Below, in pieces: positions 1 through 6,460 of a stretch of DNA of 8,564 nucleotides; the first letter of the stretch is position 1, and each line of letters opens with the position of its first letter. This stretch comes from an uncultured Pseudomonadota bacterium. GTDB taxonomy: Bacteria; Pseudomonadota; Gammaproteobacteria; Burkholderiales; Thiobacillaceae. The notes under the pieces are model-generated. The model was not told where the DNA came from. It was given only the letters and a program-made list of their open reading frames with translations, and made no database searches. A program made the position numbers and the translations under genes. The stretch covers positions 1 to 8,564 of the forward strand of contig CAISDD010000002.1 of NCBI GenBank assembly GCA_903883985.1. The letters are read 5' to 3'.

Positions 1-92
1 AGAGCACCGTTCCCGAGCCCGCGTTGATGGAACTCTACCAAGCATTGAAGATCACCCCAGCCCCAGGAGGCACCAAGAAACTGATCATCTGA
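1..92 (+). CDS. C-terminal fragment of an unidentified protein (possibly a transposase tail)
   Basis: The reading frame starting at base 3 is open from the left edge and stops with TGA at 90-92, giving about 29 residues. The peptide contains LMELYQALKI, then a Pro/Gly-rich stretch, and ends in KKLII. The helix-like segment followed by a short basic tail looks like a genuine C-terminus. I have a weak impression of the ends of some IS-family transposases, but the fragment is too short to prove it. A second frame (from base 2) stays open to 148 but has poorer protein character. The gene converges on fsr, with about 250 bp between the two stop codons. Base composition becomes AT-rich directly after the stop, which would suit the end of a mobile element; that part is inference. 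Confidence 0.4.
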   Translation, partial: STVPEPALMELYQALKITPAPGGTKKLII

Positions 93-342
93 CCGCCAAT
101 TTGCGCAAAACTGGGCACAAAAAACACCAGTACGCAGTAACCTTATGATTGTTAAGTGAAAAATATGGCTCTTGTTAAACCCCGGTTGAGAGGGGCCACC
201 GGTGAAGTCGCGATAGGTCTCGTCACCTCGTCGATAGGGTGCCCTGCCTTATTGAGAAGTTACCACCTGAACGGTGAAGCACCCGGGCAGGGACGCTTGC
301 GAGAGGCCTATCGGCCCGAGGACTGGCCTCCCACACCCCGCG
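93..342. other. Intergenic region between convergent genes, rich in short repeats, no convincing gene
   Basis: No convincing coding sequence lies here. An ATG-initiated frame starts at 156 but soon runs antisense to fsr and resembles no family I can name. Bases 93-180 are AT-rich compared with the rest of the window. Bases 180-330 hold many small inverted repeats. CACC and GGTG tetramers alternate at 197, 201, 224, 238, 264, 273 and 280. The heptamers CGATAGG (211 and 232) and GGTGAAG (201 and 273) are each directly repeated. Longer arms are CCCTGCC (242-248) with GGCAGGG (286-292), and GGGTGC (237-242) with GCACCC (279-284); these two pairings cross or compete. The region could be a structured RNA, a mobile-element end, or simply a shared termination region. 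Confidence 0.5.
303..330. terminator. Inverted repeat just downstream of fsr, possible terminator stem
   Basis: GAGGCC at 303-308 is matched exactly by GGCCTC at 325-330, with a 16-base loop. It lies 12 bases beyond the fsr stop codon (343-345, read on the minus strand), where a terminator would be expected. There is no run of T residues after the stem in either direction, so it is not a classical intrinsic terminator. It could protect the mRNA 3' end or be coincidental. Confidence 0.3.
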
Positions 343-1539
343 TCAACGAGTCGGTGCGACCGGCGCCATGCGCAAATCCGGCAGGAACACCGCCAGCAGG
401 CCAAGGAGCGGCAGGAAGGAACAGACGTGATAGACCACGTCTATGCCCCAGCGGTCGGCAACCTGCCCGAGTACGGCGGCACCGATGCCAGCCAGGCCGA
501 AGGCGAGACCGAAAAACAGCCCGGAGATCGTCCCGACCCGCCCAGGTATGAGTTCCTGCGCGTAGACGATCATGGCCGGAAAGGCCGAGGCCAGCATGAA
601 GCCGATGATCATGGTCAGCGCCACCGAGGCCTCCACGCCGACATAAGGCAGAGCCAGGGTGAAAGGGGCCACGCCCAGGATGGACATCCAGATTACCTGC
701 TTACGGCCGATGCGGTCGCCGATCGGCCCGCCCAACAGGGTGCCTGCCGCCACGGCGAAGAGAAAATAGAACAAGTGGTACTGCGCCGCCTGGGTGGCGA
801 TCTGGTAATGGTGCATCAGGTAGAAGATGAGGAAGCTGTTGATGCTGGCCAGGTAAAAGAACTTGGAGAAAATCAGCGCCAACAGCACGCCCAACGTGAT
901 CAGAACGCTGCGCCTGGGCAAGGCGTGCAATTCCACAGCGGCCTGCCGTTTCGGTCGCCGGTTCTGGTGGCCATACCACACGCCCACCCCGGCGAGCACG
1001 ATCATGGCCAGGAGCGCGACCAGGGAGAACAAGGCGATGCTGCGCTGTCCGTGCGGCAGCACGACCCAGGCCGCCAGCAGTGGACCGAAGGCGGCGCCGG
1101 CATTGCCCCCCACCTGGAAGATGGATTGCGCCAGGCCATGACGCCCGCCCGAGGCCATGCGCGCCACGCGCGAGGATTCCGGATGGAAGATGGCCGAGCC
1201 TGTGCCCACCAGGGCCGCAGCGACCAGCAACATGGAAAAACTCGCGGCCTGGGACAGCGCGAGCAGACCGAGCAGGGTGCAGCCCATCCCCAGTGAGAGG
1301 GAAAAAGGCATGGGGCGCCGATCGGTGTAGAAGCCGACCAGCGGCTGTAGCAGCGAAGCGGTGAACTGGAAGGCCAAGGTGATCATGCCGATCTGCCCGA
1401 AATCGAGATGGAACTGCGCCTTGAACATGGGATAGATGGCGATCATCAACGACTGCATGGTGTCGTTGAGAAAATGGGAAAAACTGATGGCGCCCAATAC
1501 CTTGAAGGCGGTGCGGTCGGCTTGTTGGTCTGTATTCAC
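343..1539 (-). CDS. fsr: Fosmidomycin-resistance-type MFS exporter (Fsr family)
   Basis: This is an inner-membrane drug:proton antiporter of the major facilitator superfamily, 398 residues from the start chosen here (E. coli Fsr is similar in length). Family hallmarks from memory of E. coli Fsr are clear. The N-terminus has KVLGAISFSHFLND and QSLMIAIYP. The signature IFHPESSRVARMASGGRHG (about residues 117-135) is followed by LAQSIFQVGGN. An MFS motif-A loop, GPIGDRIGRK, occurs in the second half. Alternating hydrophobic segments fit 12 membrane spans. The frame is open up to a GTG at 1617, with further GTG codons at 1551 and 1539. A promoter-like TATAAT at 1573-1568 would start transcription near 1561, excluding the 1617 start. 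GTG 1539 gives MNTDQQADRTAFKVLGAI, matching the family N-terminus best. No Shine-Dalgarno site is visible before any of these starts. Fosmidomycin export is known for the family; the natural substrate here is unknown. Confidence 0.93.
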   Translation of the reverse strand: MNTDQQADRTAFKVLGAISFSHFLNDTMQSLMIAIYPMFKAQFHLDFGQIGMITLAFQFTASLLQPLVGFYTDRRPMPFSLSLGMGCTLLGLLALSQAASFSMLLVAAALVGTGSAIFHPESSRVARMASGGRHGLAQSIFQVGGNAGAAFGPLLAAWVVLPHGQRSIALFSLVALLAMIVLAGVGVWYGHQNRRPKRQAAVELHALPRRSVLITLGVLLALIFSKFFYLASINSFLIFYLMHHYQIATQAAQYHLFYFLFAVAAGTLLGGPIGDRIGRKQVIWMSILGVAPFTLALPYVGVEASVALTMIIGFMLASAFPAMIVYAQELIPGRVGTISGLFFGLAFGLAGIGAAVLGQVADRWGIDVVYHVCSFLPLLGLLAVFLPDLRMAPVAPTR

Positions 1540-1567
1540 GGTCGGGATCACACGGGTCGGGCGGGGA

Positions 1568-1573
1568 ATTATA
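1568..1573 (-). promoter_or_regulatory. Promoter -10 element (TATAAT) for fsr
   Basis: Read on the minus strand, bases 1573 to 1568 spell a perfect TATAAT inside GGCGATATAATTCCCC. Initiation would fall near 1561, only about 10-20 bases upstream of the candidate GTG starts at 1551 and 1539, so the leader would be very short. No good -35 hexamer lies at the expected spacing (about 1591-1596); an inverted repeat occupies that place instead. This suggests a weak or activator-dependent promoter. Confidence 0.5.
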
Positions 1574-1588
1574 TCGCCTCCCGCCAGC

Positions 1589-1600
1589 CGGCATTTGCCG
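1589..1600. promoter_or_regulatory. Short inverted repeat over the fsr -35 position, candidate operator
   Basis: CGGCA (1589-1593) and TGCCG (1596-1600) form a perfect inverted repeat around a TT centre. It sits where the -35 box of the fsr promoter should be, which is a typical position for a repressor or activator site. At 12 bp in GC-rich DNA it could arise by chance. Confidence 0.25.
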
Positions 1601-1620
1601 CCTGTCGAGGCCGGCACGCG

Positions 1621-1644
1621 AGGTGCTGCGCCATGGCGCCACCT
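1621..1644. promoter_or_regulatory. Large interrupted palindrome in the divergent fsr / GGDEF-EAL promoter region
   Basis: A perfect 12-bp palindrome, GCGCCATGGCGC, at 1628-1639 is flanked by AGGTG (1621-1625) and CACCT (1640-1644), which also pair. Only a two-base asymmetry (CT, 1626-1627) interrupts 11 bp of complementarity per arm. It lies about 60 bases upstream of the predicted fsr transcription start and about 80 upstream of that of the GGDEF-EAL gene, so a bound regulator could serve both. A second, fully symmetric 10-bp palindrome, AGATATATCT, follows at 1652-1661. No transcription-factor family is assigned. Confidence 0.4.
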
Positions 1645-1704
1645 GGATCATAGATATATCTCTTTAGTCGTACTCAATGCCTTCGCCCCAGGCCGCTAAA
1701 TGGC

Positions 1705-1710
1705 TATGAT
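1705..1710 (+). promoter_or_regulatory. Possible promoter -10 element (TATGAT) for the GGDEF-EAL gene
   Basis: TATGAT occurs in GGCTATGATCCC, a context very like GGCTATAATCCG ahead of xseB. The hexamer 17 bases upstream is TTCGCC, a weak match to the -35 consensus. If this promoter is used, transcription starts near 1717, so the ATG at 1714 would lie outside the mRNA and translation would start at 1753 or 1771. Confidence 0.35.
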
Positions 1711-1713
1711 CCC

Positions 1714-4700
1714 ATGTTCACTTACCCCTTACCGAGCCCCCGATTGCACAACATGAGCCGCCCGGACGGAATGCGCGCGGAGCAGACCCAGGCCATGTCG
1801 GGCCGTCTGATGCTGGGCATGGGCATTGCGATCGCCTTGATCCTGGCACTCGCCGGCTATTCCCTATGGCATAGCAGAACGAGTTTGCAGCACGAGGCGG
1901 AGAATTATGTGGCCAGCCAGGCCGGCCTGCTCGAACGGTCCGTCTTTACCTCTATCCACGAGGCCGACCTGGCTCTGCTGGTGGCGGCGCAGGAGTATCG
2001 CCGCGATGCGACCTGCGGCCAGGCGCGGGTCGCCGCCTATTCTTCCTTCCTGGAAACCCTGCATGGCTACCTGCCCAGCATCCTCAGTTTGCGCGCAACC
2101 GACGTGAACGGACAGATCCGCTATGGCGAGGGCATAGCCCCGGACAAGCCGGTGCGAATCGCGGATCGCGAGCGCTACATAGCCGCCGTGGCCACCCCCA
2201 CCCTGGCCATCACGGCGCCGACCGTGGCGCGCATGAGCGGCCAGTGGATTCTGCCGCTCACCCGGCGCATGGAAAGCAGCGATGGCCGCTTCGCCGGGGT
2301 CGTCTATGCCAATATCCCGGTCGCCTATTTTACCGGCTTGTTCGCGACACTCCGGGCCGGGCCGCACGCAACGATCCTGCTCTTCGACGCCCAACGCAAT
2401 ATCTTCATCCGCCAGCCCGAGGCGATTGGTCCAGGCGGCGCACTCGGACTGCGCATCGGCTCGCCCCAGTTCAGAACACTCTGGGATCAGGGCATCCGCG
2501 CGGCGACTTATCGGGGACGCAGTACCACCGACGGCATCTGGCGCACCTACAGCTATCTCCAGGTGGGCGACTATCCCCTGTATCTCATGGTCGGCCTGGC
2601 GGAAGAAGACTACCTGGCCCCCTGGTATGGCCAGGTCTGGATCACGGTGGCCTTCTTGGTGCTGCTGGCCATGCTGCTGACACTCCTATCGCGGTCCCTG
2701 CAACGCTCGATGGATGCCAGGCAGCGGGCCTATCTGGCCCTGGCCGAGAATCAGGCGCACATGGAACGCCTCCTGGCCGAACAGAAGATGATGCTGGAAA
2801 ACGAGTTGATCGGCATCGTAAAAGTCTGCGATCGTACGGTCGTGTGGGCCAACCCTGCCTTCGAATTGATGCTGGGCTACGGACCAGGCAAACTCATCGG
2901 GACGCCCACCCGCCAGCACTATCCAAGCGAAGCCGCTCATGAAGCCTTCGGCGCTGCCGCGTATCCCGTGCTGTCCGCCGGAGGGGTTTACCGCGCGCGG
3001 ATCGAGCATGTGCGCCAGGATGGCCGGCACATCTGGGTAGAGATCAGCGGCACCATCCTGGATCACGAACGTGGAGTATCCCTGTGGGGATTTATCGATG
3101 TCAGCGACCGCAGGGCCACAGAAGCCAAGCTCCAGCTTGCCGCCAGCGTATTCAGCCACGCCCGTGAGGGCATCCTGATCACGGCAGCGGACGGCGACAT
3201 CATCGAGGTCAACGCCGCCTTCAGCGAAATCACAGGCTATGCCCGCAACGAGGTTCTGGGGCTTAATCCGCGCTTGCTTAATTCCGGGCACCACGACCTG
3301 GCTTACTTCGAGGCCATGCGGCGCGACCTGACCGAGAAGGGATACTGGTACGGAGAAACCTGGAACCGGCGCAAGGATGGTTCGGTGTTCGCCGCGATGC
3401 AGACCATCAGCGCCGTGCTCGACGACCAGGGCCACGCACAGCAATATGTATCCATGTTCTCCGACATCACCTTGCAAAAGGAACACGAACGCCAGCTCGA
3501 ACATATTGCCCACTACGACGCCCTGACTGGCTTGCCCAACCGCGTGCTTCTGGCCGACCGCCTGCACCAGGCGATGGCGCAGGCGCGACGCCACACGCTG
3601 CATCTGGCCGTGGCCTACCTTGACCTCGATGGTTTTAAGGCCATCAACGACCATCACGGCCACGCCATCGGCGACCAGTTGCTGATCGTCCTGGCCAGTC
3701 GATTGCAGTTGGCCCTGCGCGAGGGCGACACCTTCGCACGACTAGGCGGGGACGAATTCGTCGCGGTGATGGCCGACCTCGTGAGCATAGAAGCCAGTGC
3801 GATCATGCTCACCCGTCTGCTGGCAGCCGCGCAGGAACCCGTGCATGTCGGCGAGTGCATGCTCCAGGTGTCCGTCAGCATAGGCGTGAGTTTCTACCCG
3901 CAAGGGGAGGAAATGGATGCCGACCAGATGCTGCGCCAGGCCGACTCGGCCATGTACCAAGCCAAGCTGGCTGGCAAGAATCGCTACCACATCTTCGATG
4001 CCGACCAGGACCGCAACGTCCGCGGCCACCACGAAAGCCTGGAGCGCATCCGCCAGGCCCTGGCCGCATTGGAGTTCACGCTTCACTATCAACCCAAGGT
4101 GAACATGCGCAGCGGCCGCATCATCGGTGTCGAGGCACTGATCCGTTGGCAACACCCGGAGCAGGGTCTGCTGCTGCCGGCGCGGTTCCTGCCAGTCATC
4201 GAGGAACATGCGTTAGCCATCGGCGTGGGGGAATGGGTCATCGCCACCGCCCTGGCGCAGATGGAAACCTGGCTGGACGCCGGCCTGGATATTCCCGTGA
4301 GTGTGAATGTCAGCGCGCGTCAGTTGCAGCAGCCTGATTTTGGCGCACGCCTGCAAGCCCTCCTGGCTGCCCACCCGCGTATCCAGCCCGAGTCCCTGGA
4401 ACTGGAGGTGCTGGAGACCAGCGCACTGGAAGACATCGTTCAGGTATCTAAGGTGATGCACGCCTGCCGCGAGATCGGGGTGAAGTTTGCCCTGGATGAT
4501 TTCGGCACCGGCTATTCCTCGCTGACCTATCTGCGCCGCCTGCCGGCCGAGCAACTCAAGATCGACCAGAGTTTCGTGCGCAACATGCTGGAGGACCCCG
4601 AGGATCTGGCTATCCTGGAAGGCGTCCTGGGATTGGCCAGCGCCTTCCGCCGCCAAGTCATCGCCGAAGGCGTGGAGACCGTGGCGCACGGCGTCATGCT

Positions 4701-5187
4701 ATTGCAGTTGGGTTGTGAGCTGGCTCAGGGCTATGGGATCGCCCGTCCCATGCCGGCTGCCGACTTGCCCGCCTGGGTTCGCACATGGAAGACCGAACCG
4801 GCCTGGTCCAACCTGCCAGCGATCAGCCGTGACGACCTGCCGCTGCTCTTCGCCGCCGTGGAGCATCGAGCCTGGATCACGGGGGTCGAGGCCTATCTTC
4901 AGGATGAGCGCAGTGCCCCGCCCACGCTGGATCAACACCATTGCCGCTTCGGCGTCTGGTTGAATCGCGAGGGCCCGATACGCTCACTGCCCGCGTTTCA
5001 GGCCATCGACGCGCTACACCGGCGGGTGCATGAACTAGGATGTGAGCTGCATGAACTGAGCCTCCAAGGGCGCAAGGCAGAAGCGCTGACCAGGTTGGTC
5101 GAACTCTATGCGCTACGCGATGCGCTACTGGAGCGGCTGCATTCCTGTGTACTTACCGCCGCGGCTCACCAAAGGGCGAGGCAATGA
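1714..5187 (+). CDS. Membrane-bound Cache-PAS-PAS-GGDEF-EAL c-di-GMP enzyme with C-terminal CZB zinc-binding domain
   Basis: A bifunctional-looking c-di-GMP synthase/phosphodiesterase of 1157 residues (1144 if translation starts at ATG 1753). Order of parts: membrane span about 32-50; periplasmic Cache-like sensor 51-306; membrane span about 307-326; helical linker; PAS about 360-470; PAS about 476-595; GGDEF about 596-765; EAL about 775-1020; CZB about 1045-1145. The synthase motif GGDEF is intact at 678-682, and the inhibitory I-site RxxD is present (R669, D672) at the usual five-residue spacing. The EAL domain keeps E807 (EAL), N865 (NVSARQL), E898, D928-D929 (DDFGTGYSSL), K949, E985 (EGVET) and Q1005 (QGY), so hydrolysis is plausible. 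The last domain shows EHRAW, HHCRFGVW and LHRRVH, giving putative zinc ligands H1051, C1077, H1102 and H1106, the 3-His/1-Cys pattern of CZB domains. No clear Shine-Dalgarno site marks the start. Net activity and ligands are unknown. Confidence 0.95.
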   Translation: MFTYPLPSPRLHNMSRPDGMRAEQTQAMSGRLMLGMGIAIALILALAGYSLWHSRTSLQHEAENYVASQAGLLERSVFTSIHEADLALLVAAQEYRRDATCGQARVAAYSSFLETLHGYLPSILSLRATDVNGQIRYGEGIAPDKPVRIADRERYIAAVATPTLAITAPTVARMSGQWILPLTRRMESSDGRFAGVVYANIPVAYFTGLFATLRAGPHATILLFDAQRNIFIRQPEAIGPGGALGLRIGSPQFRTLWDQGIRAATYRGRSTTDGIWRTYSYLQVGDYPLYLMVGLAEEDYLAPWYGQVWITVAFLVLLAMLLTLLSRSLQRSMDARQRAYLALAENQAHMERLLAEQKMMLENELIGIVKVCDRTVVWANPAFELMLGYGPGKLIGTPTRQHYPSEAAHEAFGAAAYPVLSAGGVYRARIEHVRQDGRHIWVEISGTILDHERGVSLWGFIDVSDRRATEAKLQLAASVFSHAREGILITAADGDIIEVNAAFSEITGYARNEVLGLNPRLLNSGHHDLAYFEAMRRDLTEKGYWYGETWNRRKDGSVFAAMQTISAVLDDQGHAQQYVSMFSDITLQKEHERQLEHIAHYDALTGLPNRVLLADRLHQAMAQARRHTLHLAVAYLDLDGFKAINDHHGHAIGDQLLIVLASRLQLALREGDTFARLGGDEFVAVMADLVSIEASAIMLTRLLAAAQEPVHVGECMLQVSVSIGVSFYPQGEEMDADQMLRQADSAMYQAKLAGKNRYHIFDADQDRNVRGHHESLERIRQALAALEFTLHYQPKVNMRSGRIIGVEALIRWQHPEQGLLLPARFLPVIEEHALAIGVGEWVIATALAQMETWLDAGLDIPVSVNVSARQLQQPDFGARLQALLAAHPRIQPESLELEVLETSALEDIVQVSKVMHACREIGVKFALDDFGTGYSSLTYLRRLPAEQLKIDQSFVRNMLEDPEDLAILEGVLGLASAFRRQVIAEGVETVAHGVMLLQLGCELAQGYGIARPMPAADLPAWVRTWKTEPAWSNLPAISRDDLPLLFAAVEHRAWITGVEAYLQDERSAPPTLDQHHCRFGVWLNREGPIRSLPAFQAIDALHRRVHELGCELHELSLQGRKAEALTRLVELYALRDALLERLHSCVLTAAAHQRARQ

Positions 5188-5245
5188 TCCAGAGATCCGT
5201 AGCTTGGGTTAGTGGCTTTAGTCCGGCGGCATGGGAGTCCTCGGC

Positions 5246-5251
5246 TATAAT
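5246..5251 (+). promoter_or_regulatory. Promoter -10 element (TATAAT) for the xseB-ispA-dxs operon
   Basis: A perfect TATAAT lies in TCGGCTATAATCCGC, in the 145-bp gap between the GGDEF-EAL gene and xseB. Transcription would start near 5258, leaving an untranslated leader of about 75 bases that is strikingly C-rich. The hexamer 17 bases upstream (CCGGCG) is a poor -35 box. No terminator is visible after the preceding gene, so read-through into the operon is also possible. Confidence 0.5.
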
Positions 5252-5332
5252 CCGCAACCCTGTAGCCGCTCCGCTTGCCTCTCCCCCCGGCGCCCGGCTC
5301 CACGCCGAGGCCACCGATTACCCTTTCCCGCC

Positions 5333-5575
5333 ATGGCCAGAACCGACAAACACACGCTACCCAAGGATTTCGAAAGCGCCATTCAGGAACTGGAAGCCCT
5401 GGTTTCCGAGATGGAATCTGGTCGCCTCAACCTGGAAGCCGCACTCGCCGCGTACAAGCGCGGCAGCGAACTGACCGCCTATTGCCAGAAGACCCTGGAT
5501 GCGGCCGATCAACAGGTGAAGGTGCTCGATGGCGGCCTACTCAAAGACCTGCCCCTGGAGGATGACGATGACTGA
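5333..5575 (+). CDS. xseB: Exodeoxyribonuclease VII small subunit
   Basis: The product is 80 residues, the size of the E. coli protein. XseB binds the large subunit XseA to form exonuclease VII, a cytoplasmic nuclease that degrades single-stranded DNA to short oligonucleotides. The conserved family pattern is clear: FESAIQELEALVSEMESG, then LNLEAALAAYKRGSEL, a cysteine-containing helix and an acidic tail ending in DDDD. The start is the ATG of MARTDKHTLP. The frame is open upstream to an ATG at 5231, but that lies before the predicted -10 element and would add a non-conserved, proline/arginine-rich extension. No Shine-Dalgarno site precedes the ATG. The 3' end overlaps ispA by 8 bases, indicating translational coupling. 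xseA is not in the window. Confidence 0.95.
   Translation: MARTDKHTLPKDFESAIQELEALVSEMESGRLNLEAALAAYKRGSELTAYCQKTLDAADQQVKVLDGGLLKDLPLEDDDD
5557..5561 (+). promoter_or_regulatory. Ribosome binding site deciding the ispA start
   Basis: GGAGG lies inside the end of xseB. Six bases separate it from the ATG at 5568, the usual optimum, and none from the alternative ATG at 5562. This favours 5568 as the ispA start. Confidence 0.75.
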
Positions 5576-6458
5576 TTTCGCCGCCTGGTCGCGCCTCATC
5601 CAGGCGCGTACCGAGAACGTCCTGACCGCCTTGCTACCCTGCGTAGCCATCGCCCCGGAGCGGCTCCACGACGCCATGCGCTACGCCACCCTGGGTGGGG
5701 GGAAACGGGTGCGGCCCATGCTGGCTTACGCGGCCGGAGAAGCGATGGGCGCGGAACCCGAGCGGGCGGACTGCGCTGCGGCCGCCGTCGAATTGATCCA
5801 CGTCTATTCGCTCACCCACGACGACCTGCCGTGCATGGACGACGACGACCTGCGACGCGGCAAGCCCACCTGCCACGTAGCCTACGACGAGGCTACAGCC
5901 CTCCTGGTGGGGGACGCACTGCAAAGCCTGGCCTTCGAGGTGCTGACGCGTCCCGACGCCGCAGCAGACGCCGCCACTCAGGTGGAAATGCTGTGCTTGC
6001 TGGCGCGCGCCGCCGGTTCGCGCGGCATGGCCGGCGGCCAGGCCGTGGATCTGGCGGCGACGGGTCGCACCCCGGATCTTGCCGAACTGGAATTCATGCA
6101 CATCCATAAGACCGGCGCCTTGATCCAGGCCTCCGTGCTGCTCGGCGCGCTCTCCAGCGGGGTGCTGGACGCGGCGACACGGGGGCGCATGGAGCGTTAT
6201 GCGCGCTGCATCGGCCTGGCCTTTCAGGTGATGGACGATGTGCTCGATGCCGAGATCGACACCGCCACCCTGGGCAAGACCGCCGGCAAGGACGCGGCCC
6301 AGGGCAAGGCTACTTATCTCAGCCTGATGACGGTGAAGGAAGCCCGCACCTATTCCCATGAACTTCTGAACGACGCCATTGAGTCCATCCGGCCTCTCGG
6401 TGAGCGTGGTTTGCGCCTGGCACAGATCGCCCGTTTCATCGTCGAACGCAGCTATTGA
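5568..6458 (+). CDS. ispA: Farnesyl diphosphate synthase
   Basis: A 296-residue cytoplasmic prenyltransferase (E. coli IspA has 299) that condenses isopentenyl diphosphate with dimethylallyl and then geranyl diphosphate to give C15 farnesyl diphosphate. The conserved GGKRVRPML binds the allylic diphosphate/IPP. The first aspartate-rich motif is D85-D86-LPCM-D91-D92, with the two-residue insertion typical of bacterial type enzymes, followed by DDLRRGKPTCH. GGQAVDL precedes the HIHKTGAL segment. The second aspartate-rich motif is D223-D224-VL-D227, followed by GKTAGKDA. The residues ahead of the first motif (VYSLTH) fit a short-chain (C10/C15) synthase, as in E. coli IspA. The start at 5568 is set by the GGAGG site; upstream in-frame ATGs at 5529 and 5562 lack a suitable site. 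It is co-transcribed with xseB (overlapping) and dxs (2-bp gap). Confidence 0.97.
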   Translation: MTDFAAWSRLIQARTENVLTALLPCVAIAPERLHDAMRYATLGGGKRVRPMLAYAAGEAMGAEPERADCAAAAVELIHVYSLTHDDLPCMDDDDLRRGKPTCHVAYDEATALLVGDALQSLAFEVLTRPDAAADAATQVEMLCLLARAAGSRGMAGGQAVDLAATGRTPDLAELEFMHIHKTGALIQASVLLGALSSGVLDAATRGRMERYARCIGLAFQVMDDVLDAEIDTATLGKTAGKDAAQGKATYLSLMTVKEARTYSHELLNDAIESIRPLGERGLRLAQIARFIVERSY

Positions 6459-6460
6459 CC

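Noticed and set aside
156..551. ATG-initiated plus-strand frame of 131 codons starting in the intergenic region
   Set aside because: The second half is antisense to fsr, has low-complexity Arg/Pro/Gly composition, and no Shine-Dalgarno site precedes the start. The first 60 or so codons are not explained by another gene, so I keep the region as a structured intergenic block rather than a gene.
274..1296. Plus-strand open frame of 340 codons antisense to fsr
   Set aside because: It is a GC-rich shadow of the fsr coding strand. The peptide is rich in Gln, His, Arg and Gly with no recognisable domain, while the opposite strand encodes a clear MFS protein.
1540..1617. Longer fsr start at GTG 1617 (26 extra residues)
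   Set aside because: The extension contains the TATAAT promoter element and an inverted repeat, is not hydrophobic, and does not resemble Fsr N-termini; the GTG at 1539 fits the family better.
2686..3663. Minus-strand open frame of 325 codons antisense to the PAS/GGDEF part of the sensor gene
   Set aside because: It is the codon-bias shadow of a real gene in high-GC DNA; no start signal or protein family is apparent.
5231..5332. Upstream in-frame ATG at 5231 for xseB
   Set aside because: It would add 34 Pro/Arg-rich residues with no family counterpart and would start before the predicted -10 element; the ATG at 5333 gives the normal 80 residues.
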